Counted from the stretch's first letter, positions 8,618-16,765 are shown. The stretch: DNA of 28,717 nt from an uncultured Pseudoxanthomonas sp. (GCA_937975725.1 CALJUL010000079.1:1-28717); one strand, 5' to 3'. The notes: generated from the sequence alone by a model not told the origin. A program made the numbers and translations.

Positions 8618-9297
8618 TTAGCTGGACGTCCCGGCTGCCCTAACCCGGCGCGTCGCTCCAACTGTTGCTCGATTTGGGCCTGAAATTTGCTTGAGCCCAA
8701 TGCGCGCTGACGCTGTATGTACTGGCGTATGGCAGCAACATCTTCATCGGGTAGAGTTTGTGAGACCAGCTCCCGATATAGCACGCATCGTTCTACAGCA
8801 CCCAGTGCGATCCGCAGGTAGGCGTCATGATGACTCACCAGCGGATCGGATTGTCCAAGCCCATTGCAGCGATAGCTCGACCAGGGATAGTCGCCCGGCT
8901 CGGCCACCATGGCAGCGCGCACTGGATTCAGTTCGATGTAGCGATAGCACGCGATGACGTACCGCTCACTATCGACCAGGCTGGACTTGTAGCGACCCTC
9001 CCACAACGTGCCCGTCCTGCCGATGCTGTCGTTGATAAAGCGTACATATCGCCGTCCCACCGCCTGCATCATCCGGGATACGGCACCCGCCGCTGGAGGT
9101 GTCACCAACAGATGGACGTGATTGGTCATCAGCACGTAGGCGTGCACGCGGCATTCGAACTTGAGCGCGGCCTCGCGTAGGTCCTGCAGGTAGCGTGCAT
9201 AGTCCACAGGCCGGAAGAAGCACGCCTGCCTGTCATTCCCTCGCTGCACGATGTGCTGCGTCACTCCCGGAAGATCGAGACGCGTCATCCTTGGCAT
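8602..9297 (-). CDS. REP-associated tyrosine transposase (RAYT, Y1/IS200-like HUH family)
   Basis: This gene encodes a 231-aa single-strand transposase of the type that mobilises REP palindromes. It has the HUH pair H60-V-H62 within NHVHLLVTP and the FFRPVDYARYLQDL region. It also has RTGTLWEGRYKSSLV and the tyrosine segment YRYIELNPVRA (Tyr118 or Tyr120 likely catalytic). The start ATG at 9297 is chosen because GGAGG stands 6 nt upstream; the frame extends to 9324 without such a site. That SD lies in one arm of a perfect 9-bp hairpin (9303-9321), which could hold back translation. The gene is bounded by 28-nt inverted repeats at 8590-8617 and 9400-9427. It looks intact and separates a toxin fragment from a regulator fragment. 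Confidence 0.92.
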   Translation of the reverse strand: MPRMTRLDLPGVTQHIVQRGNDRQACFFRPVDYARYLQDLREAALKFECRVHAYVLMTNHVHLLVTPPAAGAVSRMMQAVGRRYVRFINDSIGRTGTLWEGRYKSSLVDSERYVIACYRYIELNPVRAAMVAEPGDYPWSSYRCNGLGQSDPLVSHHDAYLRIALGAVERCVLYRELVSQTLPDEDVAAIRQYIQRQRALGSSKFQAQIEQQLERRAGLGQPGRPAKEKVL

Positions 9298-9302
9298 ATC
9301 CA

Positions 9303-9321
9303 CCCTCCATGGCATGGAGGG
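9303..9321 (-). promoter_or_regulatory. Hairpin covering the RAYT ribosome binding site
   Basis: CCCTCCATG and CATGGAGGG, separated by one base, form a perfect inverted repeat just before the transposase start. On the mRNA the 3' arm contains the GGAGGG Shine-Dalgarno sequence. Folding would therefore hide it. Confidence 0.55.
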
Positions 9322-9399
9322 CACTGTGTGCGGCTATCTGCAAATCAAGAAGTACCGAAGGACGCGGCTCGAGGTCAGAAGCAGCCGCTACTCCCTGTC

Positions 9400-9427
9400 G
9401 GAAAACGTACTCTGACCCCTATTTTCC
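9400..9427 (-). repeat. Right 28-nt terminal repeat of the RAYT element
   Basis: This is the inverted counterpart of 8590-8617, with 26 of 28 bases matching. Together the two repeats define an element of about 840 bp (8590-9427). Confidence 0.85.
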
Positions 9428-9571
9428 GCACCAGCAACGGCCGCGCCGAAGAAGCGCGGGCCGCAGAAGAAGATCAGGCAGCAGCTCGAACAGATCGAAG
9501 CGCTGCCCGTGACCAAGCAACGCATGGTCGTTCAGATGATCGATGCCGTGCTCGCTCAAGCCGGGCGCTAG
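9416..9571 (+). pseudogene. 3' fragment of a gene, possibly an XRE-type regulator
   Basis: This plus-strand open frame starts inside the right RAYT repeat, has no plausible start, and ends at TAG (9569-9571). It reads PKKRGPQKKIRQQLEQIEAL, then VTKQRMVVQMIDAVLAQAGR. An Ala/Pro-Lys-Lys-Arg-Gly-Pro linker followed by a short helix with LPxTKQxxVxQMxDxVL is familiar to me from the tails of helix-turn-helix regulators in xanthomonads. The DNA-binding half is missing. The frame edge coincides with the transposable element, so the element or an associated deletion probably removed the 5' part. Family assignment is from memory and tentative. Confidence 0.5.
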
Positions 9572-9598
9572 CCGCAGCAATCACATCGCCAACAACGA

Positions 9599-9622
9599 CA
9601 AGGCCCGCTGATGCGGGCCTTG
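9599..9622. terminator. Stem-loop, possible bidirectional terminator
   Basis: Arms CAAGGCCCGC and GCGGGCCTTG pair perfectly over a 4-nt loop. It follows the plus-strand regulator fragment and lies just downstream of the minus-strand lipoprotein gene, so it may serve both. Neither side has a long T tract. Confidence 0.6.
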
Positions 9623-9658
9623 TGGTTCATGGGCGAGGATTAATTGCCCCCATCCCCT

Positions 9659-10081
9659 TTAGTTCTCGTTCCCCCGGCTTTTCGTAATGTAGCCAAAAGC
9701 ACTCGAATAGAGATAAATCGGAGCATGTCCCTCATAGCCTGGCACTTCTACAACGAATCGCTCACTCGTTCCAGAACAATTCGCGCAGATCTGCACCCCT
9801 TTTATGTCGATGGTAGTTCCGGGATTGAGGACTGCTCGCGAGATAACTTCACGTCCATCGATTCCAGGCTTTGGGACTATCACGAAGTGCTCTACTTCCT
9901 TCTTGCTCGGATCGAAATCTATCCCGAGGATCAGAAGTTGCGAGGTTACTTCTTGAGTTGATGGAACCAAGCCTTGATAGCGCTGTTCATTGCTGGCATC
10001 AACGTACCTCGGCGCAGACAGACTACATGCGCTCATGAGTCCGCACAGCAAGAGCAAGAGCAAGAGTGCGCACCTTCTCAT
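9659..10081 (-). CDS. Small lipoprotein, probable immunity partner of RHS protein 2
   Basis: This gene encodes a 140-aa protein. The start MRRCALLLLLLLCGLMSAC is a compact lipoprotein signal with the lipobox ending SAC and lipidated Cys19. The mature domain is beta-rich and carries a CxxC pair (C99, C102). I recognise no family. The ATG at 10081 lies only 4 nt after the TAG stop of RHS gene 2. Upstream in-frame ATGs inside the RHS gene are ignored because they would put a hydrophilic stretch ahead of the signal. The arrangement parallels the ATGA overlap at RHS gene 1 and the TAATG overlap at the orphan module. The immunity role is inferred from position. Confidence 0.75.
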   Translation of the reverse strand: MRRCALLLLLLLCGLMSACSLSAPRYVDASNEQRYQGLVPSTQEVTSQLLILGIDFDPSKKEVEHFVIVPKPGIDGREVISRAVLNPGTTIDIKGVQICANCSGTSERFVVEVPGYEGHAPIYLYSSAFGYITKSRGNEN

Positions 10082-10085
10082 TCGA

Positions 10086-13000
10086 CTACCTTTTCTCCTC
10101 AAGCACGGGCTTGGCCTGCTCCTGCGCAGTTTGATCGTGAGAGTGTTCAAATGGCTTGGGGATGTTCGTTCCTAAAACTGAATTGATGATCCCGACGTTC
10201 ATGTTTACTGTCTCTGCCCCTGCAGCAATGGCATAAGCGCCCCCCATCGATGGGATATTGGCCAACTGATCGGGAACTCCGTTAGCAACAGCAGTGTCGA
10301 CAAAAGCATCATGAAGCGTTCCCATGGTATGCATTCCGGGGACATTGTTATCGAGCATTTCCCCGCGCCCACCTTGCTCAATGTTCCCCGGTTGAACCGG
10401 CGTGCCCTCGCGACCAACAACATAGGGATGATCTGCAGGCCGAGTCCATCCGCTACCAGTCACTGCTGCATTGGAGTCCTTAGAGCCGAGTGCATGAGTT
10501 TTTGCTTCATTTGTCATCCGCTGGGATTCTGCCTGCGCCTTAAATTGATTAGGGTTGACTGGACCCATTCTGAAACTTTGTCGCCCATCCGGATCCGTAA
10601 ACTTGTACGGGTTGTTATTTGCATATCTGTACCGATGGAACTGGCTGATCGACTGTTCGTAAGCCGTGACCGGATCGACGGAGAGGAAGATTCCGAGCAC
10701 GGGATCGTAATAGCGCTGCTGCATGTATGTCAGCCCCGTGGCCGCATCCTGCACATGCCCCGTGTAGCCGATGCCTTGGTAGCTGGGCTTGCCGATCACT
10801 GCACCATACGGCTCATAACTATTCCGTTCGGTAGCCGCTCCCGCCTGGTTGGTGACGGCCACGGGGCTGCCCAGCGCGTCGGTATGCTGAAACTTTATTT
10901 CCGGCGAAGCGCTAGAAAAACTTCGGTCACGAATGGCAATGACACTTCCTGCCAGATAGATGTTTTCACTGGCAATTGTCTTGCGATAGTCCTCCTGGTA
11001 GAGAATCTGCCCGGACTGGCTGTATTGGGACAGGATGTTCTGGGTCGTTATCGGGTCCCATGCCATTATGCGCCGACCGTGCGCATCGTAACGGTAGTGC
11101 TCCTTGCCCGTCACCACACGCAGGCGATTACCGTAGTCGAATACGTAGGACTGACCATTCTTGTTCTGCAGATTGCCCTGAAGGTCATAGCTCAAGCCAA
11201 CGATCGTCGCGCCTGCGCTGTTCTTGATGTTGCCCAGACGGTTTTGCGCGTCATAGACATACGAGGCATAGTCCTTCACCCCGGCCAGTTTCCAAGAAGT
11301 CAGATTGTCCAGTGCGTCGTAGGTGAAGCGGTGCCAGCAATCGCCGCCGAAACTGCATGAGCCGGCGTTCGTCAGGCGATCCAGGCCGTCATATGTCATA
11401 TATCGGATATGCAGCGCATCGCCACTGTTGACGCCATCGCGCGCCCAATCATTGATCCTGACCGTATTGCCGTTCTGGTCGTAGGTATAGACGAAGTCAA
11501 CCACACTTCCTGAATCGGTGCTGCGCGCCGGCAGTTGCCGTGCGTTCTGGGTCATCGTGTGCACGATGCCGTTGCCATACGTGAACTGCTTGACCGCCCC
11601 GTTGGGGTAGTAGCTGGCGCCGGAAGCATAGTAGTAGCCCGACTGGTCTCGTGCCTGGGTAGCCTGCCCCAATGCATTGGGTGCGTAGCTGATAGTCAGC
11701 CCCGTAGGATACGTCTGTGTGGACCGATTGCCGTTGGCATCGTAGCCATAACCCAATCCCCAGCTATACCAGCCTTGTTGTGTGATGCTCTCGCCTGTCG
11801 GCAGGCGGCGGCGGTTGTAGGTATAGTCGTTCTGAACAATCCCGAGACCCGGCCCGTCATTATGGGTGATGATCTTCCTGGGCAATCCATCGGGCCAGTA
11901 CTCCCAGGTTTGGTCACCCGCTCCGTTCGGGAAAACGATCTGGTGCAAGCGATTGCGGTTGTCGTAGTAGCGCGTGACCTTGCGCCCCGAATCGCGCCCT
12001 GCAATCGTGTCGCAACCGGCTGTTCCGTTCAGGTGATGCAAGCCGGACGCACTCCACTGCAGGTTGCCACCACCGTCGTAATCCATGATGGTGGCGCCCG
12101 TTTCAGGCTCGACAGCTTTGCAGAGTTGCTGATGGCTGTCGTATACGTAATGCCGGTCCACGTACTTGCTGCCGTCGGCGTTACGCTTCCGGATGCGAAG
12201 CGGTTTGCCGAAGGCATCGCGATGGATCTCGGTGGCCGATGTGTCGGCCCCTGCAAACTGGGTAATGCCTGTGGGGAAATCGTAGCTTGGCTGATCGTAG
12301 GCCTGGTACTGCGTGAGCGTCTGATAGCCGCGCGGATTGGTTACCCTCATCTGGAACCCGGGCAGATACTCCGTCAGCGTCGTCAGCAAGCCGTGCTCGC
12401 TGTCCTGTTTGACCTGCGTGACCCTGTCCAAAGCATCGTAGAAAGTCCATATGCCATTCGCGGCCGGGACGATGTCCGATGAGGGATATGATTGGAACGC
12501 TACCCGGCCATTTGAGTCGTAACTGGTGCTAATCGCGCGCAGAGTACCAAGGGTGTTGTATGCGTCATATTCGTTACTCAGGATAGGACGCCACATGGCA
12601 TCGAAGTAGACAACTTTCTGGTAACTGCCTCGATAGGTGAATTGGCGCCACTGACCAGCCGCAACACCTGGCGGACGCCATTCGCCAGCCGTCATTGGGC
12701 GAAATTCAATATTCGTTGCAAGCCAAGCAGATGTATCACAGACGCCAGTCTGAACCTCTGACGGATATGTCACGAGATTGATTCGTCCCATGGCGTCGTA
12801 GCCATAGCAGGTCTTGTAGCCGTTCTCGTCGGTAGTCGAGGTAATCCAGCCATTGTCGTTGACGACTGCAGATTGCGTGGCGCCTGCGGGTACCTCCGGC
12901 GTTCCCGGATACTTGATCGTTTGCGGTATCCCACGCTTCCAGTTGGAGAGCATGATGACATTGTTGTTGCCATCTTTGACCGTAGCAACCGTTCCATCGG

Positions 13001-15086
13001 CGTTATAGGTCAATGTCTGCTGCAACTTGCCGAATGACGATTGAATCAATGGCATGGCAGTCGCGGCATCGTAGGTCGCCGAGTTGACGATATCACCATC
13101 ACAAGCCGCGCTTGCTGGTATCGACACGGCACAGGTCACGCTGGCGGTCTGCCCCAGCACCCATTTCGTCGTGTTGTCGTGGTAGGTGATGATTTCCTGA
13201 CGTGAGAAGCCCAGCGAGTTGGACCTGGTGATTGTGGAGGGTCGGGCATTCACATCGAACGCATTGACAGCGTAAGAGAATGTCTCGCCGTCCTGACTCA
13301 TGACTTGAAGTCGTGCAGGCCTCACCCGTCCAAGCTGCGGCTCCGATCGCAGGGACTGACCGATCCTGCCGGGGAAACCGAAACCGGCGACCTCGCTGTC
13401 CTGGACGAAAGTCGTGGCCTGGCTGCGCAATACCGTCGTCGCACTTCCCGTCGTACTCTCAAGCAGCCGTCCCTCGTTCGCACCGTAGACCACGCCGAAT
13501 CGATGTCGGTCCTTTGATCCGTCCGGCTTGGTCACCGTCACCCATTTCGATTCCGGAAGCGGATTCAGGGTTGGTGCGCCACTGAAATCGCAGGGCGCGT
13601 AGGGGTAGCAGAAGCCGAAGCGCGTGACTTGCTCGTAGTTGTACTGGGTCGATTTAGCTTCGATTCCCGGCCCCGACACCAGGACATTCGACAACGAGAA
13701 GTAATCAAAGTAATTGGGCCACCGCAATCTATCGTAGCCGGGAATCTCCAGGATCTCGAAGTGGATCGGATTCTCTTCCGTGAAGAGAGCGCCAAGCTTT
13801 ACGAAATCGAAAGCATCGCCCCACTCCATCCCGCCCGCAACAAGCTCCAGAATATCTTTGATATCCCCTGCTGAAAGCTGGCTGGACCCGGTCGGCGTCT
13901 GGAATGTCCAGACGACGTGCGGTGGAATATCACGGGTGCAGGCGAAGTCCATGCCTACGCGATAGTGCCGCAGCAGGTCAAAAGTGAACTTGGCTTGCGC
14001 ACCGGATGGATGGGTGATGCTGTACTCGTAATGCCCCTGCCCCAGTCCAGGTTCGTCGCAGAAGGTCGGGCCGACACCTGCACCCAACTGCTCGATGTAC
14101 TCGGCCTTCAGAACTCCCGTGGCGGAGAATGACCAACGTGAGCTATCGGGATTCACTACCGAGGCAAGCGTGCCGTCTTGAGCATACTGATACGTCCAGC
14201 TCCGTCCGTTGGTCGCCGCAGAACTGACTTTTTCGCCCGACCACGTGAGGGTGATGCTCCTGCCGTCGCTGGAACTGATGCTCTGCAGCTTGTCGCCGCT
14301 GTAGCTATAGTTCACCCAGTTGCCATACCGGTCTTGGACGCGACTCACCAGCAAGTAGATGCGCTTGCGTGTCAACGCGCCCATGACCGGCTTCTTGATC
14401 GGGCGGATCGTCCGCTCGACGACTTTGTCGAACCGATAGCGCAAGCCTTCGGGCGTGACGAGTTCAAAACCCTCGCCAGGGTAGCCTGCCTGCAACGTCG
14501 CCAGACACTTCAGTCGGCCTTGGGACGCTGTAGTCCAAGGGTACGACTGACCATCTGCCGGCGCGCCATGCGCGCCCGGAATGACCTTCAGCATTTCCTC
14601 GCCGTCCATTCCTGGAACGTGGACCCTATAGCCGCTCCAGATGTCTTCCGGGTCGAAGCTGCTATTGCCGATGTACGGCACTTGCTGCACCGAGCAACGG
14701 GAATTGCGATTGGCCGCATTGGGAGGACCCACCACCCAGCCATGGGCCGAGGAGAACGTCCCTTCGATATGGGGAATGTCGATATCCCAGTTGCCGAACC
14801 CGCCCAGATATGTCATCTGGAAGCGGTCTTCCACTGCATATCGACGACCCAGCGCTACCGGCAATGCGTTGTTGCCGAGAATGCTGATATCCGTAGCAGC
14901 AAAGCTCGTGCTTCCATCGTAAAGACTGACGGTCTGCCCGAACGATCCACCATCGAGCGCGGTGACGGTCTGCGCCGTACTGACCTTCTTCCCGTACTCC
15001 TGCCAAGGCTGAGCATCCTGCGCCTGAACCTGTTGCGCGCAAAGCACCGAAACGGCGATACCCGCCGCCATCAACCAACGATTCAT
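10086..15086 (-). CDS. Sec-exported RHS/YD-repeat protein 2 with unrecognised C-terminal tip
   Basis: This is a 1666-aa homologue of RHS protein 1. MNRWLMAAGIAVSVLC...VQAQ is a clean signal peptide, preceded by GGGGGTGGTG as ribosome binding site. The frame could extend 12 codons upstream but loses that SD. The N-terminal region shares the pattern DIDIPH.EGTFSSAHGW with protein 1. YD repeats and the RHS core (YMQQRYYDP, FLSVDPVTAY) follow and end at DPDGR. The 164-aa tip (bases 10089-10580) is unlike that of protein 1. It has PGMHTMGTLHDAFV, NIPSMGGAYAIAAGAE and a Gln/Glu-rich end. I do not recognise the domain; the LHD and the small-residue helix are its best landmarks. The gene ends in TAG, so TAG is a normal stop here. 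A lipoprotein gene follows after 4 nt. Confidence 0.87.
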   Translation of the reverse strand: MNRWLMAAGIAVSVLCAQQVQAQDAQPWQEYGKKVSTAQTVTALDGGSFGQTVSLYDGSTSFAATDISILGNNALPVALGRRYAVEDRFQMTYLGGFGNWDIDIPHIEGTFSSAHGWVVGPPNAANRNSRCSVQQVPYIGNSSFDPEDIWSGYRVHVPGMDGEEMLKVIPGAHGAPADGQSYPWTTASQGRLKCLATLQAGYPGEGFELVTPEGLRYRFDKVVERTIRPIKKPVMGALTRKRIYLLVSRVQDRYGNWVNYSYSGDKLQSISSSDGRSITLTWSGEKVSSAATNGRSWTYQYAQDGTLASVVNPDSSRWSFSATGVLKAEYIEQLGAGVGPTFCDEPGLGQGHYEYSITHPSGAQAKFTFDLLRHYRVGMDFACTRDIPPHVVWTFQTPTGSSQLSAGDIKDILELVAGGMEWGDAFDFVKLGALFTEENPIHFEILEIPGYDRLRWPNYFDYFSLSNVLVSGPGIEAKSTQYNYEQVTRFGFCYPYAPCDFSGAPTLNPLPESKWVTVTKPDGSKDRHRFGVVYGANEGRLLESTTGSATTVLRSQATTFVQDSEVAGFGFPGRIGQSLRSEPQLGRVRPARLQVMSQDGETFSYAVNAFDVNARPSTITRSNSLGFSRQEIITYHDNTTKWVLGQTASVTCAVSIPASAACDGDIVNSATYDAATAMPLIQSSFGKLQQTLTYNADGTVATVKDGNNNVIMLSNWKRGIPQTIKYPGTPEVPAGATQSAVVNDNGWITSTTDENGYKTCYGYDAMGRINLVTYPSEVQTGVCDTSAWLATNIEFRPMTAGEWRPPGVAAGQWRQFTYRGSYQKVVYFDAMWRPILSNEYDAYNTLGTLRAISTSYDSNGRVAFQSYPSSDIVPAANGIWTFYDALDRVTQVKQDSEHGLLTTLTEYLPGFQMRVTNPRGYQTLTQYQAYDQPSYDFPTGITQFAGADTSATEIHRDAFGKPLRIRKRNADGSKYVDRHYVYDSHQQLCKAVEPETGATIMDYDGGGNLQWSASGLHHLNGTAGCDTIAGRDSGRKVTRYYDNRNRLHQIVFPNGAGDQTWEYWPDGLPRKIITHNDGPGLGIVQNDYTYNRRRLPTGESITQQGWYSWGLGYGYDANGNRSTQTYPTGLTISYAPNALGQATQARDQSGYYYASGASYYPNGAVKQFTYGNGIVHTMTQNARQLPARSTDSGSVVDFVYTYDQNGNTVRINDWARDGVNSGDALHIRYMTYDGLDRLTNAGSCSFGGDCWHRFTYDALDNLTSWKLAGVKDYASYVYDAQNRLGNIKNSAGATIVGLSYDLQGNLQNKNGQSYVFDYGNRLRVVTGKEHYRYDAHGRRIMAWDPITTQNILSQYSQSGQILYQEDYRKTIASENIYLAGSVIAIRDRSFSSASPEIKFQHTDALGSPVAVTNQAGAATERNSYEPYGAVIGKPSYQGIGYTGHVQDAATGLTYMQQRYYDPVLGIFLSVDPVTAYEQSISQFHRYRYANNNPYKFTDPDGRQSFRMGPVNPNQFKAQAESQRMTNEAKTHALGSKDSNAAVTGSGWTRPADHPYVVGREGTPVQPGNIEQGGRGEMLDNNVPGMHTMGTLHDAFVDTAVANGVPDQLANIPSMGGAYAIAAGAETVNMNVGIINSVLGTNIPKPFEHSHDQTAQEQAKPVLEEKR

Positions 15087-15241
15087 CACCACCCCCGTGG
15101 AAACAGGATCCATCCTCTGCATCCGGCCGAAATTCCCCTACGACAGATGCTTGCCTCACCGACATTACCGCACAATCCCTTACAAAGGAACGGGCTTTCC
15201 GGCTGCGGGGAATCCCACCCCAGATGGAAACGGCCTCACTC

Positions 15242-15269
15242 TGAAAACAGGGATCAAAGTACCTTTCTT
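15242..15269 (+). repeat. Degenerate solo copy of the RAYT terminal repeat
   Basis: GAAAACAGGGATCAAAGTACCTTT matches the 28-nt unit at 8590-8617 at about 22 positions, in the same orientation. It stands alone with no transposase nearby, like a mobilised REP left in trans. Confidence 0.6.
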
Positions 15270-15351
15270 GGCATGGCGTCCCAAGCTGTCCAGCTCCATC
15301 CACGCAACGAAGCTTGATGTCACAAAATACGACGACTGCACCTTTCGACCT

Positions 15352-15435
15352 TGTAGGGAGTGCATCCACCCAGCCCTCCACTTCGGCTCGCTCGGGGTAG
15401 CAATTCCAGCACCGTTCCAGGACTTCCATACCACG
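15352..15435. repeat. Dispersed repeat, copy B (upstream of RHS gene 2)
   Basis: This is the counterpart of 7072-7154, with GGAGTGCATCCACCC and GCCCTCCACTTCGGC preserved. It lies about 265 bp before the RHS 2 start; copy A lies about 160 bp before the RHS 1 start. Confidence 0.65.
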
Positions 15436-15630
15436 TAATACGGATCGTCCGCGTTGGGGTCATGTCGGGGAGCGGCACATACTTTGATGCGAGGCTCCTC
15501 AGAATGGCGATACTTCGAAACCTCGGACAAGTGCTGTCGTAATGCACTGCATTCCAGCCTCTTTCCTTAATTTCCCACCAAGTCAACGCGACCGAAGAGC
15601 CCGTATCAAAGCGCCCGAACGACTTGTCAG

Positions 15631-16581
15631 TTAACTGACCAACTGCAGCCGCAATTCCTTCGGCAACGCGAACACCATGTCTTCCGGCTCGCCGTCCAGT
15701 TCGCCCACACCGGCAGCGCCCAGTTCGCGCAGGCGCTGGATGACGCCTTCGATCAGCACGTCGGGGGCGGAGGCGCCGGCGGTCACGCCGATGCGTTGCT
15801 TGCCGTCGACCCAGCGCGGATCGATCTCGTGCGCGCCGTCGATCAGGTAGGACTCCACGCCGTCGCGTTCGGCGAGTTCGCGCAGGCGGTTGGAATTGGA
15901 GCTGTTGGGGGAGCCGACCACCAGCACCAGGTCGCATTGCTTCGCCAGGTCGCGCACGGCGTCCTGGCGGTTCTGGGTGGCGTAGCAGATGTCGTCGTTC
16001 TTCGGGCCCTGGATAGCCGGGAAGCGCGCTTGCAGCGCCTGGATGATGCCTACGGTGTCGTCCACCGACAGCGTGGTCTGGGTGGTGTAGAACAGGTTGT
16101 CGGGCTGGCCCACTTCCAGCGTGGCGGCATCGTCGATGTCCTCCACCAGGTAGATGCGCCCGGTGCCGCCTTCGGCATTCCATTGCCCCATCGTGCCTTC
16201 CACTTCTGGGTGCCCGGCATGGCCGATCAGCACCACGTCGCGGCCGGCGCGACAATGGCGGGCCACTTCCAGGTGCACCTTGGTGACCAGTGGGCAGGTG
16301 GCGTCGAACACCTTCAGCCCGCGCCGCGACGCTTCGCCACGCACGGCCTGCGACACGCCGTGGGCGCTGAAGATCACCGTGGCGCCGTCCGGCACTTCGT
16401 CCAGTTCCTCCACGAACACCGCGCCGCGTTGCTTGAGGTCGTCGACCACGAAGCGGTTGTGGACCACTTCGTGGCGCACGTAGATCGGCGCGCCCAGCGT
16501 CTCGATGGCGCGCTTGACGATCTCGATGGCGCGGTCGACACCGGCGCAGAAACCGCGGGGATTGGCGAGGAGGACGTCCAT
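15631..16581 (-). CDS. ispH: 4-hydroxy-3-methylbut-2-enyl diphosphate reductase
   Basis: IspH is the last enzyme of the MEP isoprenoid pathway. It reduces HMBPP to IPP and DMAPP with an iron-sulphur cluster, in the cytoplasm. The 316-aa product has all three cluster cysteines: C12 in NPRGFCAG, C96 in DATCPLV and C199 in ICYATQNRQ. The substrate histidines H41, H74 and H124 and the acid E126 (HAGHPEVEGT) are also present, as is SPNSSNS. The ATG at 16581 gives the standard MDVLLANPRGFC start; the frame is open 46 codons further but that part is not conserved. It stands at the end of the murJ-ribF-ileS-lspA-ispH series, about 280 bp after lspA with a REP element between. It marks the core side of the island boundary. 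Confidence 0.97.
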   Translation of the reverse strand: MDVLLANPRGFCAGVDRAIEIVKRAIETLGAPIYVRHEVVHNRFVVDDLKQRGAVFVEELDEVPDGATVIFSAHGVSQAVRGEASRRGLKVFDATCPLVTKVHLEVARHCRAGRDVVLIGHAGHPEVEGTMGQWNAEGGTGRIYLVEDIDDAATLEVGQPDNLFYTTQTTLSVDDTVGIIQALQARFPAIQGPKNDDICYATQNRQDAVRDLAKQCDLVLVVGSPNSSNSNRLRELAERDGVESYLIDGAHEIDPRWVDGKQRIGVTAGASAPDVLIEGVIQRLRELGAAGVGELDGEPEDMVFALPKELRLQLVS

Positions 16582-16741
16582 GGAAGCGGATTCTACCGAA
16601 GGGGGAAACTCATGGGGCTGAATTGGCTTGTGAGGCCGGGTTTGCGTGGTTCCCCTCTCTCTGCCGGGACCATAGGTGCAACCGGCTGTGGTATCGGCCC
16701 GAGGCTCCAAACCAAGCAAAGTGGTGAGGCGTAGGGCTGGT

Positions 16742-16765
16742 GGTCGGGGCTGAAACCCCTCCTAC
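16742..16765 (-). repeat. REP element between lspA and ispH
   Basis: Read on the minus strand, this 24-bp unit begins GTAGGAGGGG and ends AGCCCCGACC. It matches 17383-17406 at 23 of 24 positions but in the opposite orientation. The GTAG start is typical of REP elements. A second small hairpin, GGGAGCACGCTCCC, follows at 16775-16788. Confidence 0.75.

Larger units (their letters stand above)
15087..15630. other. Intergenic region between RHS gene 2 and ispH (544 bp)
   Basis: This stretch holds the RHS 2 leader, a worn copy of the RAYT-type repeat (15242-15269) and copy B of the dispersed repeat (15352-15435). Between about 15442 and 15566 on the minus strand there is a short open frame (KYRHSEEPRIKVCAAPRHD) with no recognisable product or clear start. 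It may be the remnant of a gene at the island edge. GC rises sharply on entering ispH. Confidence 0.5.
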
